The notes below the pieces were generated by a model. It did not search any database and had not been told where the DNA came from. It was given only the letters and a program-made list of their open reading frames with translations. Both the position numbers and the translations under genes were made by a program. A stretch of DNA of 64,000 bases, taken from CAZUHB01 sp964620445 (GTDB taxonomy: Bacteria; Planctomycetota; B15-G4; CAYZWU01). Shown here piece after piece: positions 1-9,664 of the stretch. Each line of letters starts with the position of its first letter. Within the stretch, counting starts at the first letter, position 1. The stretch lies in assembly GCA_964620445.1 (NCBI GenBank), contig CAZUHB010000019.1, positions 1 to 64,000 of the forward strand, read 5' to 3'.

Positions 1-78
1 CACGCGGGCCAGGTCGTTCTGCTGCGCGATCTCTTGCACCTGTTCGATCAGTGCCGAGGCGATCGACATCTCGTGCAT
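1..78 (-). CDS. hypA: HypA, hydrogenase nickel-insertion protein (N-terminal part, cut by window edge)
   Basis: Only the first 26 codons lie in the window. They read MHEMSIASALIEQV and continue to the edge, which is the typical HypA/HybF start. The family's nickel ligand is the N-terminal Met-His-Glu, and it is intact here. The zinc-binding cysteine pairs lie outside the window. The start codon overlaps the hypE stop in a TGATG arrangement, so translation is probably coupled. HypA works with HypB to insert nickel into the large subunit of NiFe-hydrogenase. The assignment rests on the N-terminal motif and on being the last visible gene of a hyp operon. Confidence 0.85.
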   Translation of the reverse strand, partial: MHEMSIASALIEQVQEIAQQNDLARV

Positions 79-1097
79 CAGCAAATCCTCGGAAGTTCTT
101 CGCCATAGGGGCGCTGGATGATCAGACGGCCGCCGATCCGGGTGATCAGTTCGGCCAGGGGCGGATCACTCTTCACGATGCGGCCCACGATGGCCGCATC
201 GCGGCCGAGCGGGTGGCTGCGGCACGCCTCGAGGGCGCGCCGCGCGTCATGTTCGGCCGCGACAACCACGATCTTGCCCTCGTTCGCCACGGTGAGGGGA
301 TCGAGACCGAGGAGCTCGGCCGCGTGCCGCGCCGCGGGCGCGATCGGCAGAGCTATCTCGTCGATCTCCACGCCGAGGCCGGTCTCGTCGACCAGGTCGG
401 CCACCACCCCGGCCACGCCACCGCGCGTGGGATCGCGCAGGAAGCGGATTCCGTCGCAGGCGCCGCAGATCGTGTCCACCAGTCCTGTCAGGGGAGCCAC
501 GTCGCTTTCGAGCGTGCTGTCGATGCCGAGGCTTTCGCGGGCGGCCATCACGGCCAGCCCGTGCTCGGCGATCCGCCCGGTCACGATCACTCTGTCGCCG
601 GCTTCGACGAGGCTGGGCACAGGACGGAAACCGGGACGCATGGCGCCCACTCCGGCCGTGGTGATCGTCATTCCGCTGCCGCCCCTGTGCTCGATCACCT
701 TGGTGTCTCCCGTGACGACCGGCACCTCCGCTTCCGTGGACGCGGCAGCCATTGACTCGACCACACTGTCGAGAATCTCGAGCGGAAGCCCTTCCTCGAG
801 AACGAGTCCGGCGCTCAGGGCCAGGGGACGGGCGCCCATCACCGCGAGGTCGTTGACCGTGCCGCAGACGGCGAGGCGTCCGATGTCACCGCCGGGAAAG
901 AGCAGAGGCTCGACCACGTAGGAATCGGTGGTGAAACAGATCTCGCCCTCCACGGCCGGAAGCACGGCCGAATCGGTGAGCGGGTCGAGGAACCTGTTGG
1001 CGAGCCTCGGGATCACGTGCTCGGCGAGGAGCTTCCGCGTCAGCTCGCCTCCGCCGCCGTGGGCGAGAACCACATGGCTGCTCCCTGTCTGCTTCAT
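78..1097 (-). CDS. hypE: HypE, carbamoyl dehydratase for hydrogenase CN ligand synthesis
   Basis: The 339-residue protein has the PurM/AIRS-like layout of HypE: a glycine-rich N-terminus (HGGGGE), a central TDSYVV stretch, GTVNDLA, and VTGDTKVI. It ends in PRIC, so the C-terminal cysteine that receives the carbamoyl group from HypF and is dehydrated to thiocyanate is present. I chose the ATG at 1097 (MKQTGSS) because GGAGG lies just upstream; the open frame continues 17 codons further into hypD. The start overlaps the hypD stop as ATGA, and the stop overlaps the hypA start. HypE acts in the cytoplasm with HypF, then passes cyanide to the HypC-HypD iron centre. Confidence 0.95.
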   Translation of the reverse strand: MKQTGSSHVVLAHGGGGELTRKLLAEHVIPRLANRFLDPLTDSAVLPAVEGEICFTTDSYVVEPLLFPGGDIGRLAVCGTVNDLAVMGARPLALSAGLVLEEGLPLEILDSVVESMAAASTEAEVPVVTGDTKVIEHRGGSGMTITTAGVGAMRPGFRPVPSLVEAGDRVIVTGRIAEHGLAVMAARESLGIDSTLESDVAPLTGLVDTICGACDGIRFLRDPTRGGVAGVVADLVDETGLGVEIDEIALPIAPAARHAAELLGLDPLTVANEGKIVVVAAEHDARRALEACRSHPLGRDAAIVGRIVKSDPPLAELITRIGGRLIIQRPYGEELPRIC

Positions 1098-2188
1098 GAG
1101 CGCCTCCTCCCGGCCGTTGCAGGACCATATCGGTACCAGGCCGCGCACGTGCCCTCGCTACTCACCATGCACGGTCCGACCGGTTGTTCATGTGTGCACT
1201 CCGAACCGAAGAGCGCGCAGTCAGGTGGATCGATCCGGCCCTGAATGACCTCGCCGCACCGGCAGCCCGGCGGATCGTAGTCCTCGTTGATGGCGAGTGC
1301 GAATCGTTTCCGCGCGTCAAAACGGCTGTACTCGTCCTTCAGTTCGAGACCGCTCGCCGGAATCGTCCCCATGGCGCGCCACACCGTGTCCGCCTCCTCG
1401 AAGACACGGTCGAGGCTTGCGAGGGCGTGCGTGTTCCCCTCGGGGCTCACGGCCACGCCGTAGACGTTTTCCACGCGCGGGGTGCCGGCCTTCATCTGCT
1501 TGGCGAGTGCGAGGATGCCCGACAACATCTGGAGCGGTTCGAATCCGGCCACGGCGCAGCACTTGGCGTGAAGATCGACGAGTCCGGCATAGACATCGGA
1601 ACCGATGATCACGCTCACATGCCCGGGCAGGAGAAATCCGTCGATCGGAATGTCGCCACCTGCGAGGAGCGCGCCGAGAGCGGGCATGACGAGCTTGTGG
1701 CCGCAGAGGATCGTGAAATTGGCGAGATCCCGAGCGGCCGCCTCGAGCACTCCGTGCGCCGCGGCCGGCGCCGTGGTTTCGAATCCGACGGAGAGGAAGA
1801 TGATCTGCCTCTCGGGATGGTTGCCCGCGTAACGGACCGCGTCCCTGATCGAGTAGCAGACCTCGATCGCCGCCCCCTCGGCTCTCAGATGTTCGAGGCT
1901 TCCCGATCGCCCCGGAACGCGCAGCATGTCTCCATAGGTGCAGAGGGTCACATTGTCGAGTCGAGCCGCGTCGATGGCCGCGTCGATGTAGCCCTGCGCC
2001 GTGACGCACACGGGGCAGCCGGGTCCGCTCACGAGGCGCAGGTTCGGCGGAAGCAGGGAGCGAACCCCGCTCCGAAAGAGCGAAACAGTGTGCGTGCCGC
2101 ACACCTCCATGAGGCGGATCGCGTCGAGTTCCCGGCAGATCTCGTTGATCTCCCGGATCAGAGCTTGCGGATTTTTTTTGGACGCCAC
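1094..2188 (-). CDS. hypD: HypD, Fe(CN)2CO scaffold of hydrogenase maturation
   Basis: HypD is the iron-sulfur scaffold on which, together with HypC, the Fe(CN)2CO group is assembled. The protein (364 residues) shows the family motifs: EVCGTHT with Cys30, GPGCPVC with Cys58 and Cys61, GFETTAP, GHKLVMPA, LPGHVSVIIG, and a C-terminal cysteine cluster (GCRCGEV to GTCAAW) expected to bind the 4Fe-4S cluster. The start is a GTG at 2188 with AGGAG upstream. The open frame extends to 2452, but that would swallow hypC. The stop overlaps hypE by four bases. The length is normal for the family. Confidence 0.94.
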   Translation of the reverse strand: MASKKNPQALIREINEICRELDAIRLMEVCGTHTVSLFRSGVRSLLPPNLRLVSGPGCPVCVTAQGYIDAAIDAARLDNVTLCTYGDMLRVPGRSGSLEHLRAEGAAIEVCYSIRDAVRYAGNHPERQIIFLSVGFETTAPAAAHGVLEAAARDLANFTILCGHKLVMPALGALLAGGDIPIDGFLLPGHVSVIIGSDVYAGLVDLHAKCCAVAGFEPLQMLSGILALAKQMKAGTPRVENVYGVAVSPEGNTHALASLDRVFEEADTVWRAMGTIPASGLELKDEYSRFDARKRFALAINEDYDPPGCRCGEVIQGRIDPPDCALFGSECTHEQPVGPCMVSSEGTCAAWYRYGPATAGRRRS

Positions 2189-2199
2189 CGATTTCTCTC

Positions 2200-2454
2200 C
2201 TAGCTGTCGCTTTCCGGAACAGAATCGACCAGTCCCGCTTCCTCGAGATAGTGCCATGTCTCGCGCGCCTCGGCCTCGTCGAGGAGGGTGATGGCGAATC
2301 CGGCGTGAACGAGCACCCAGTCGCCCTCCCTGGCCTCGGGAACGAGTGCGAAGCTCACTTCCACGCGGCTTCCCTGGAAATCGACCGTTCCCAGGGGGAG
2401 GTCCGCGCCGTCCGGTCCGAGAGAGACGATTTTTCCGGGAACCGCAAGACACAT
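2200..2454 (-). CDS. hypC: HypC/HupF hydrogenase maturation chaperone
   Basis: This 84-residue protein begins MCLAVPGKI, the signature of HypC. Cys2 binds the iron centre on HypD and later the precursor of the hydrogenase large subunit. A small OB-like beta barrel (VDFQGSRVEVSFAL, GDWVLVHAGFAI) and an acidic C-terminal helix follow, as usual. An AGGAG site lies at the end of hypF and the genes are four bases apart, so the two are probably translated in sequence. The gene sits between hypF and hypD, a common order. Confidence 0.94.
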   Translation of the reverse strand: MCLAVPGKIVSLGPDGADLPLGTVDFQGSRVEVSFALVPEAREGDWVLVHAGFAITLLDEAEARETWHYLEEAGLVDSVPESDS

Positions 2455-2458
2455 CGTT

Positions 2459-4843
2459 TCAGCTCCTTTCCTGCCGGGCCTTCCGACGGGCCGCGGCGAT
2501 CACCGCCTGTCCCAGCGCGATGCCCCCGTCTCCGGGCGGGACCTGGCGATGGACCAGAACACGCATGCGCGCCTCGGTGAGTTTGGTTGTCAGTTTCTCG
2601 AGGAGCAGCCGGTTGGCGAAGCAGCCTCCGGAGAGGGCCGCGCAATCGATCCCACGGCTGCCGGCGATCCGTATGACCAGTGTGGCGAGGGCCTGTGCGA
2701 TCGTTTCGTGAAAAGCCATGGCCAGGTCGGGTACGGACCGGCGTTCGCGATGGTCCGTTATTAGCGCTCTGATCATGGGGCGCACGTCGATGTTCAGCGG
2801 CCCGCCGCCGCTGTCCGGGAGTACGGCGAACCCGAGATCCTCCGCCCGCGGATTTCCTTTCCGCGCTGTCGCCTCGAGAGCCATGGCAGCTTCGGCTTCG
2901 AACCGATTGTACCCGCAGAGCCCGAGGACAAAAGCGGCAGCATCAAAAAGACGTCCCATGCTCGATGTCAGGGGCGCGCGCGCATCGCGGGTCATCTGGG
3001 CCGACACGACCTTCAGCGCATCGCGATCGATCGTCTCGAAGAGTCGAGATTCCCGGTGAAGCCACGATTCTCCGAAAGTCTCGCGGAGCAGGGAGGCGGC
3101 GGGCCTCCAAGTCTCCAGGGCTCCCCTGTCGCCGCCCGGCAGCCGGAAGGGGGAAAGGCGGCCAACGCGATCGAAATCCGCGAAATCGCAGATCAGCACC
3201 TCGCAGCCCCAGACCGATCCGTCCGTGCCGTATCCGGTTCCGTCGCACGCCACGCCGATGACCGGTTCGGTCCTCCCGTTTTCGGCCATGCAGCTCACCA
3301 CGTGGGCATGGTGGTGCTGCGTCTCGATGAGCGGCAGTTCGAGGTCGCGCGCGTAGCGGGTGGCGGCGTAATCGGGATGGAGATCGCATGCCGCGATTTC
3401 CGGTTCGATCTCGAGCAGCTTCTTCAGACGCGAAGAGGCGCGCACGAAGTTGCGATAGGCCGCGGCATTCGTCAGTTCACCAAGATGTTCGCTCACGATC
3501 GCCCGCCGATCCTGGAGAAGGCAGACCGCGGACTTGAGTTCCCCGCCCAGGGCCAGGATCGGCGCGTCGGCAGACAGGGGCACCTCGATCGGGTCGGGCA
3601 CGTATCCTCTCGCCCTGCGCAGAACAGTGAACCGAGGCAGAGCGTTCTCCGTTCCGTCCGGCGCGGCGGGCGCGCTGCCCAGGGCGAGGACCACTGAATC
3701 ATCGATGGGCCGCTCGATATCGCGGTCGTGCAGCAAGAAGCCGTCTGCCATGCCGCTGAGCCGCTGGAGCGCTTCGTCGTTGTCGTGGCAGAGCGGTTCG
3801 GCCGAGGGATTGCCCGAGGTCAGAACCAGGGGGCGCGCGGCGGCGGCCAGAAGCAGCACGTGCAGGGGCGTGTAGGGAAGCATGATCCCCAGGGTGTCGG
3901 TCCCGGGAGCCACTTCTTTGCCCACGGCGCCCGTCTCGCGCGCCGGCAACAAAACGATCGGCCGAGCCGGATCTCGGAGGAGATCTGCGGCCACGGAATC
4001 GACCTCGGCGATCGCCGCAGCGCTGTCGAGGTCCCCGACCATGAGCGCGAAGGGCCGTGCCGCGCGCCGCTTGCGTTTTCGCAGACGGCGCAGGGCCGCG
4101 TCGCTATCCGCGCGACAGGCCAGGTGGAATCCCCCCAGCCCCTTGACCGCCAGGATCTTTCCCTCGTCGAGAAGTTTCGCCGCGGCCGGAATCGGATCGT
4201 CCGGAAGTTCGTTGCCCTCGACATCGGCCAGCCAGACGCGCGGCCCGCAGAGAGCGCACGCATTCGGCTGCGCGTGGAAGCGGCGGTCCGCGGGGGAAGT
4301 GAATTCCTCGGAGCACGCGGCGCACATGGCGAAGCGCGCCATGGTGGTCCGCTCCCGGTCGTAGGGAACGGACCGGATGATCGAGTAGCGGGGCCCGCAG
4401 TTGGTGCAATTGATGAAGGGGTAGCCGAGGCGGCGGTCGTCGGGATCGTTCATCTCGGCGAGGCAGTCGGCGCAGAGGGCCGTGTCCGGGGTGATCTCCA
4501 GGGACTTGCGAGATCCTTCCTCGCTCCTCACGATGGAAAACTCCCCCTCCTTGCACAATGGCCGCGCGCGGACCGTGATCGCCGCGATGCGCGCCAGGGC
4601 TGGCGATTCTTGCTCGAGGCGGCGCTGGAAGGTACGGACCGCGGTTCCGGTTCCCTCGATCTCGATGAAGACGCCCCGGTCGTTGTTGCCCACTTTTCCG
4701 CAAAGACCGAGGTCGAGAGCGAGGTTATAGACAAAGGGCCGAAACCCGACGCCCTGCACACGCCCCGTGATCTCGAGCGCCAGGCGGCGTCTCTTTCGGC
4801 CCTCGGCCTGATCGCGTCCCCCTTCAGATCGCGGGCCGTTCAT
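2459..4843 (-). CDS. hypF: HypF, carbamoyltransferase for hydrogenase maturation
   Basis: HypF uses carbamoyl phosphate and ATP to carbamoylate the C-terminal cysteine of HypE. All domains are visible in order: acylphosphatase (GRVQGVGFRPFVY, residues about 22-110), two zinc-finger repeats with CADC/CTNC and CAAC/CALC, a YrdC-like domain (KGLGGFHLACRA, about 205-390), and a Kae1-like domain with the metal site HHHAHVVSC and GTGYGTDGSVWG. The length of 794 residues fits the family. The start overlaps the preceding peptidase gene by 20 bases. A basic stretch (RKRRR) precedes the acylphosphatase domain. The gene is part of the continuous operon starting near 6800. Confidence 0.95.
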   Translation of the reverse strand: MNGPRSEGGRDQAEGRKRRRLALEITGRVQGVGFRPFVYNLALDLGLCGKVGNNDRGVFIEIEGTGTAVRTFQRRLEQESPALARIAAITVRARPLCKEGEFSIVRSEEGSRKSLEITPDTALCADCLAEMNDPDDRRLGYPFINCTNCGPRYSIIRSVPYDRERTTMARFAMCAACSEEFTSPADRRFHAQPNACALCGPRVWLADVEGNELPDDPIPAAAKLLDEGKILAVKGLGGFHLACRADSDAALRRLRKRKRRAARPFALMVGDLDSAAAIAEVDSVAADLLRDPARPIVLLPARETGAVGKEVAPGTDTLGIMLPYTPLHVLLLAAAARPLVLTSGNPSAEPLCHDNDEALQRLSGMADGFLLHDRDIERPIDDSVVLALGSAPAAPDGTENALPRFTVLRRARGYVPDPIEVPLSADAPILALGGELKSAVCLLQDRRAIVSEHLGELTNAAAYRNFVRASSRLKKLLEIEPEIAACDLHPDYAATRYARDLELPLIETQHHHAHVVSCMAENGRTEPVIGVACDGTGYGTDGSVWGCEVLICDFADFDRVGRLSPFRLPGGDRGALETWRPAASLLRETFGESWLHRESRLFETIDRDALKVVSAQMTRDARAPLTSSMGRLFDAAAFVLGLCGYNRFEAEAAMALEATARKGNPRAEDLGFAVLPDSGGGPLNIDVRPMIRALITDHRERRSVPDLAMAFHETIAQALATLVIRIAGSRGIDCAALSGGCFANRLLLEKLTTKLTEARMRVLVHRQVPPGDGGIALGQAVIAAARRKARQERS

Positions 4844-5661
4844 ATTCCACCCCCCTGGCCGACCGCTGGAATAGGACCGCTTCGATCAGAGCCTTCCCGT
4901 ATCGATTCCAGAGGTCCAGGCGGTCTCGATACCGTGCCGATCGGGGCAGTTCGAGAGTGATGATCGGGATTCCCAGATCCACCCCGGCCCAGGCTCCGAG
5001 AGAACCGGACCGCGTGCCCAGCTTGCGCACGGGTAGGTCGCAGTGCTCCGCCATGCGGGCGGCCAGCAGGCGGGCCGGGCCGTCGAAGTCGATACACGCG
5101 GCCGGTTCGTGAAGGCTCACGATCTTGTGCGGTCCATGGAGGCGGATCGTCTTCGCGATCGCCGCCGCTTCCGGTTCGCTGAGAGCGGCGGGCCCGTAGC
5201 GCCTGCTGTTCGTCCTGTTCCGCGAGGGGAAGTTGCGATTCAGGTCGATGCCCCTCGCGTTGGCGCGGCGGCCGGCCGCCATGCCGTCCGGATTCGATTC
5301 CGGTATGAGGAGAAGGGTGCGTCCCTCGAGCAGATGGGGCCGGGACCTGAACCAGGTCGCCAGATCGTGGAGAAGCGGCGTTCCGGCCGATTCGTCGCCG
5401 TGAATCGAGGCGATGAACAGGGTCACCTCCTCGCCGTTGCCGAGTATGATGCACGCGATCGGCCGATCCTCGATCGATGTGCCCACAACGAAGCAGCGTT
5501 CGTTGAGGGGGCTCGGGCCCGGCTCGGGAAGTTCGTGAACGAGTTCGAGAAAACTCGCTTCTGCGGTGGAACGATCGGAGCGCGGTGCTGAGCAGCCCGC
5601 GGCCAGGATCAACGCGAGGAGCAGCGAGTGCTTCAGAATATCCAGCCCGCACCGTTCGGGC

Positions 5662-6176
<515 letters not shown>

Positions 6177-6180
<4 letters not shown>

Positions 6181-6749
6181 TTTTTGTCCTTTCTGCCGAT
6201 AGAGAACGCCTTGCCGAGAAAACCGCCGATTCCGTAGTAACCGCGGGTCTCGGGCGCGAAGAGGATCGGTTTCACGCGGGTCATCTCGGGGACGCCCTTT
6301 TCGTTGAGTACCGATTCCTCCGCTTTGATGTCAACGATCTCCCCAATAAACTGGGTATGGATGCCGATTTCAATGGTGTCGAAAAGTCGGCACTCGAGTA
6401 CGAAGGGGAATTCCTCGATCCACGGGGCGTCCACGAGTTCACTCCTGGCCGGCGTGAGACGAGCCGTTGCGAACTTGTCCTCGTCGCGGCCGGAAACGAT
6501 ACCGAGGTAGTCGGCCTCGGCGACTTGTCCCTCCGACGGGATCGAGACGGTGAACGCCTTGCGCTCCACGATGTTTCCATAGGTGTAAGTGGCTTTCCGG
6601 ATCGACACGGCCACGCAGGGGGGGCGGGAGCAGCAGATTCCACCCCAGGCCACGGCCATGGCGTTCGGCTTGCCGGCCTGGTCGTAGGTTCCCACGATCA
6701 GAACCGGTGTCGGATAGAGAATGGTTTTTGCACCCAGGGATCTTTTCAT
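6177..6749 (-). CDS. Flavin reductase-like / flavoredoxin domain protein
   Basis: The 190-residue protein matches the FMN-binding split-barrel flavin reductase fold: an N-terminal PTPVLIVGTYD strand, NAMAVAWGG, RKATYTYGNI, FTVSIPS, and a late FIGEIVDIKAEE strand. Such proteins bind FMN and act as flavin reductases or small electron carriers (flavoredoxin). The exact partner cannot be read from the sequence. GAGGAG lies upstream of the ATG, and a promoter-like site sits 50 bases further up, so this is the first gene of the operon that runs into hyp. A redox flavoprotein would fit an anaerobic or hydrogen-based metabolism. Confidence 0.85.
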
Positions 6750-6798
6750 CTTTCACTCCTCGTTGAGCCCGTCCGGGCAAAGAGAATCGAGGATTACG

Positions 6799-6827
6799 AT
6801 AATAGACCAAAGGCGCGGAGGCCGCAA
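6799..6827 (-). promoter_or_regulatory. Predicted sigma70-type promoter of the flavin reductase-ppi-hyp operon
   Basis: On the minus strand TTGCGG (6822-6827) and TATTAT (6799-6804) are separated by exactly 17 bases. The site lies between the ABC permease stop and the first gene of the operon, about 50 bases from its start codon. Confidence 0.55.
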
Positions 6828-6836
6828 TCGATCCTT

Positions 6837-8513
6837 TCACCTCTCCGCCGGATCGGTGGCAGGCACTTGCCAGGAACGACGGGACACGCTCCGGTAGAGG
6901 AGGATGCAGAGGATCGCGGCGATCACCGAGGCCGCCGGAACACCGAAGGGGACCGAGGTCAGTCCGTAGTGGGCTGCGCCCACCACCCAGGCGAGGATCA
7001 TGAAGAGGATCATCTTCGAGGCCTGGCCTCCTGCTTCGCGTGCCAACCGTTCCTGGGAAAAGGGGAGCTTCCAGCCGATCGACACGATACAGACGAAGGA
7101 GAAGAGTATCAGGATCGTGCCGGACAGGATCAGATCGGGCGCGATCGCCGGACCCCACACGGCGAGCACGATCAGAACGACGGCACAGTAGAAGGGCGCC
7201 ACGAGCCTGAGCATCACCGCCTTGAGCGTTGCCATGATGATAGCACCCGATCGCTCGAGGGGCAGGGCGGCGTAGATCCATGCCGCCTCGTGCTGTTTGC
7301 TGTAACGCACCTGGAAGAGCGCCGTGGGCACGAGAACGCAGGGACAGTAGAGAGCGAACAGGTGGTTCTTTGTGTGGGGGAGGTCTTTGAGCGTGCTCAA
7401 GAATCCGTCGCTTCCCGCGTAGAACGGGTGGCAGGCGAAAAAAAACATGATCGCAAAGGAAGGATAGGTGGCGAGCTTGAACGCCCGGTCGCGGGCGAGG
7501 AGCGGTCGGATCAGATCGAAGAGCGCCCTCTCTTCGCGGTCGGGCCCTCTCAGACGGGGCAGATCGATCGGCCCGTTTTTTCTCGCCGGCAGAAAAGGTG
7601 TTCTTCGTGAAATTTCCGCTTTTTCCAGTTCCTGTTTGGCCAGAGCGCGTGTGAATCCCGGAGCCAGCACGCGCACGACCAGAATCGCCCCCGCAACGGG
7701 AACGACAGCGGCCATGATCGTGAGACCGAGCTGAGTCGGGCCGAACTCTCCCTTCAGCAGATCGAAGGGCGCGGCCATCCATGCCGGCGGCAGGAACCAC
7801 ACGAGCCACGAGTCGTCGATACGGAGCGTGTCGATATTGGACATGTCGACGAGGCGGGGCAGGATCTGGAATGCCGCGAAAACGGACAGGCTCAGCGCGA
7901 TTTGAAAGTAGACGATGATGTCGCGAAAGCGCTCCACATCGAAGATCCGCATGGCGAGGAGATAGAAGAGGTGGACAAAAAAAACGACGAGGCCGAGGGA
8001 GAGCAGGAGGGTGATCAAAAAGACCGGCGCGAAGAGCGGATGCACCGCTATCGTGCCGGTCACGAAGGTGCATGCCGAAAGTCCGAGGGTGTGGATCACA
8101 AGATACGAAGAGATATGAGCGATCCGTGCGGCGAGGATCGTCCGGCCGTCGACAGGGCGGGGCAGGAGGATGGTGTTGTCCTTCGTGTCGAAGAGGACGG
8201 TGGTGAAGTCGGCGATGAGCGACATTCCCACCATGACCATGAGCAGGCAGAAGAAGATGGTTAGGCTCACCATGGCGGACTCGACGATCAGCACGCACGA
8301 TCCCACGATCACACCGAGAAGGAGGTAGAAAAAGAAGGTGAGGAGGAGCGCTCTGTTGACTTTTTTTCCAGAGCCGTGAAGTCCGCTCAACGAGCGCCGA
8401 TCGTCGAGGGTGAGCTTGACGCGGAGGATCGCCTCGAACTGGATGCGATCGATTCCCAGCAAGCCGAGCATCCAGCCGATTCCTTTGATCATCCAGAGAA
8501 CGAGGCCGGTCAT
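6837..8513 (-). CDS. ABC transporter membrane protein (ABC-2-like permease)
   Basis: This 558-residue protein has about ten to twelve hydrophobic segments (for example LLLTFFFYLLLGVIVGSCVLI near residue 57, then SLTIFFCLLMVMVGMS) and no enzymatic motif. It begins four bases inside the preceding ATP-binding gene (ATGA overlap), which marks the two as one transporter. The architecture, two halves with a cytoplasmic stretch near residues 270-310, resembles large ABC-2 exporter permeases. The substrate is unknown. Its last codons are followed by the promoter of the hyp operon on the same strand. Confidence 0.8.
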   Translation of the reverse strand: MTGLVLWMIKGIGWMLGLLGIDRIQFEAILRVKLTLDDRRSLSGLHGSGKKVNRALLLTFFFYLLLGVIVGSCVLIVESAMVSLTIFFCLLMVMVGMSLIADFTTVLFDTKDNTILLPRPVDGRTILAARIAHISSYLVIHTLGLSACTFVTGTIAVHPLFAPVFLITLLLSLGLVVFFVHLFYLLAMRIFDVERFRDIIVYFQIALSLSVFAAFQILPRLVDMSNIDTLRIDDSWLVWFLPPAWMAAPFDLLKGEFGPTQLGLTIMAAVVPVAGAILVVRVLAPGFTRALAKQELEKAEISRRTPFLPARKNGPIDLPRLRGPDREERALFDLIRPLLARDRAFKLATYPSFAIMFFFACHPFYAGSDGFLSTLKDLPHTKNHLFALYCPCVLVPTALFQVRYSKQHEAAWIYAALPLERSGAIIMATLKAVMLRLVAPFYCAVVLIVLAVWGPAIAPDLILSGTILILFSFVCIVSIGWKLPFSQERLAREAGGQASKMILFMILAWVVGAAHYGLTSVPFGVPAASVIAAILCILLYRSVSRRSWQVPATDPAER

Positions 8514-9319
8514 GGGATTGGCTCCGCCTCGTCGACGAGGTCGATAAAACTCCGGGCCAGCGCCGTATGTTTGCTTTCGCTCGTGAGCTCGGTGAAGAGG
8601 CGTTCGAGAGAGGCACCCTGGGCGCCTGCCTGCAGCTCCTCGAATGAGCCGTCGGCAATGATCTTGCCCTTGTTCAAGATGATGATCCGGTCGCAGACCC
8701 GTTCCACCACATCCATCACGTGAGAGCAGTAGAAAATCGTTTTCCCCCGTCCAGCGAGGCCGGCGAGGATCTCCTTGACCGCCACGGCCGAATTGGCGTC
8801 GAGACCGGTGAGCGGCTCGTCCATCACGATGAGTTCGGGATTGTGGATCAGACCGGCCACGATCAGGACCTTCTGGCGCATCCCCTTGGAAAAAGAGGAC
8901 ATACGCTGATCAAACTGAGGACCGAGATCGAAGAGTTCAAGCATGGCGCGGGCGCGGGAATCGGTCTCGGAACTGTCCATTCCGTGAATGCTGCCCACGA
9001 ACTGCAGGAATTCGCCCGGTGAAAGCGCATCGTAGAGGGCTGCTGTTTCGGGAACATACCCCACGCGGCGCTTGACCTCGATCGGGTCACGCCCCACGTC
9101 GAATCCGCAGACACTGACCGAACCCGCGAAATCACCGAGCATGCCGATCAGAATCTTGACGGTCGTTGTCTTTCCGGCACCGTTTGGGCCGATGTAACCC
9201 ACTATCTGACCGCGCGCAACATCGAGATCGATTCCATCGAGCACCTGGGTGCCATTGAAGAACTTCCTCAAGTTTTTCACCGCGATGATCGGTGCTGGGG
9301 CTGAATGGGTCCTGTCCAT
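8510..9319 (-). CDS. ABC transporter ATP-binding protein
   Basis: The 269-residue protein carries all ABC ATPase motifs: Walker A GPNGAGKTTT, a Q-loop region at VGYVPETAALYD, a signature-like SSFSKGMRQKV (SKGMRQ in place of LSGGQ, usual in ABC-2 exporters), Walker B LIVMDEPLTGLD, and the H-loop YCSHVMD. It should energise the permease encoded four bases downstream. Type and signature resemble CcmA/NatA-like export ATPases. The gene is the first of a two-gene unit that diverges from the histidine kinase at 9665. Confidence 0.93.
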   Translation of the reverse strand: MDRTHSAPAPIIAVKNLRKFFNGTQVLDGIDLDVARGQIVGYIGPNGAGKTTTVKILIGMLGDFAGSVSVCGFDVGRDPIEVKRRVGYVPETAALYDALSPGEFLQFVGSIHGMDSSETDSRARAMLELFDLGPQFDQRMSSFSKGMRQKVLIVAGLIHNPELIVMDEPLTGLDANSAVAVKEILAGLAGRGKTIFYCSHVMDVVERVCDRIIILNKGKIIADGSFEELQAGAQGASLERLFTELTSESKHTALARSFIDLVDEAEPIP

Positions 9320-9664
9320 CTCGGGGCTCGTCGAAAAGTGTTTGCCTGACAGTGAAACAGTGAATGGAAAAGGAATTATAGGGACGTCCGGGAGGATTGT
9401 CAGCTTCCTTAATTATTATTGTGAAACCCTGCGCGGGCCGCGATCGGGCCGGCGAAGAAATTTCTCGAAGAAATGGAAAGATTTCTAATGGAATAGTACG
9501 TAATTGTCCGATATCCTGCTCTATGTTTTGTCGGACTAACGCTTACAGGGAATAGCTTAGGTAGGGCGTCAAGATTGAGCCCGTTTCGATGAGACAAGAT
9601 CCGACGTGGTTGGATAGTTTCTCAGGGAATAGTGTAACAGTTTTAATCACAACCGGATAGCTCG
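9320..9664. other. Divergent intergenic region, AT-richer than the coding flanks
   Basis: No convincing gene. It separates the minus-strand ABC operon from the plus-strand sensor kinase. The decamer CAGGGAATAG occurs twice (around 9547 and 9632), and TGTCCGA/TCGGACT forms a loose inverted pair near 9516-9540. Either could be a regulator site, but nothing identifies one. Confidence 0.4.
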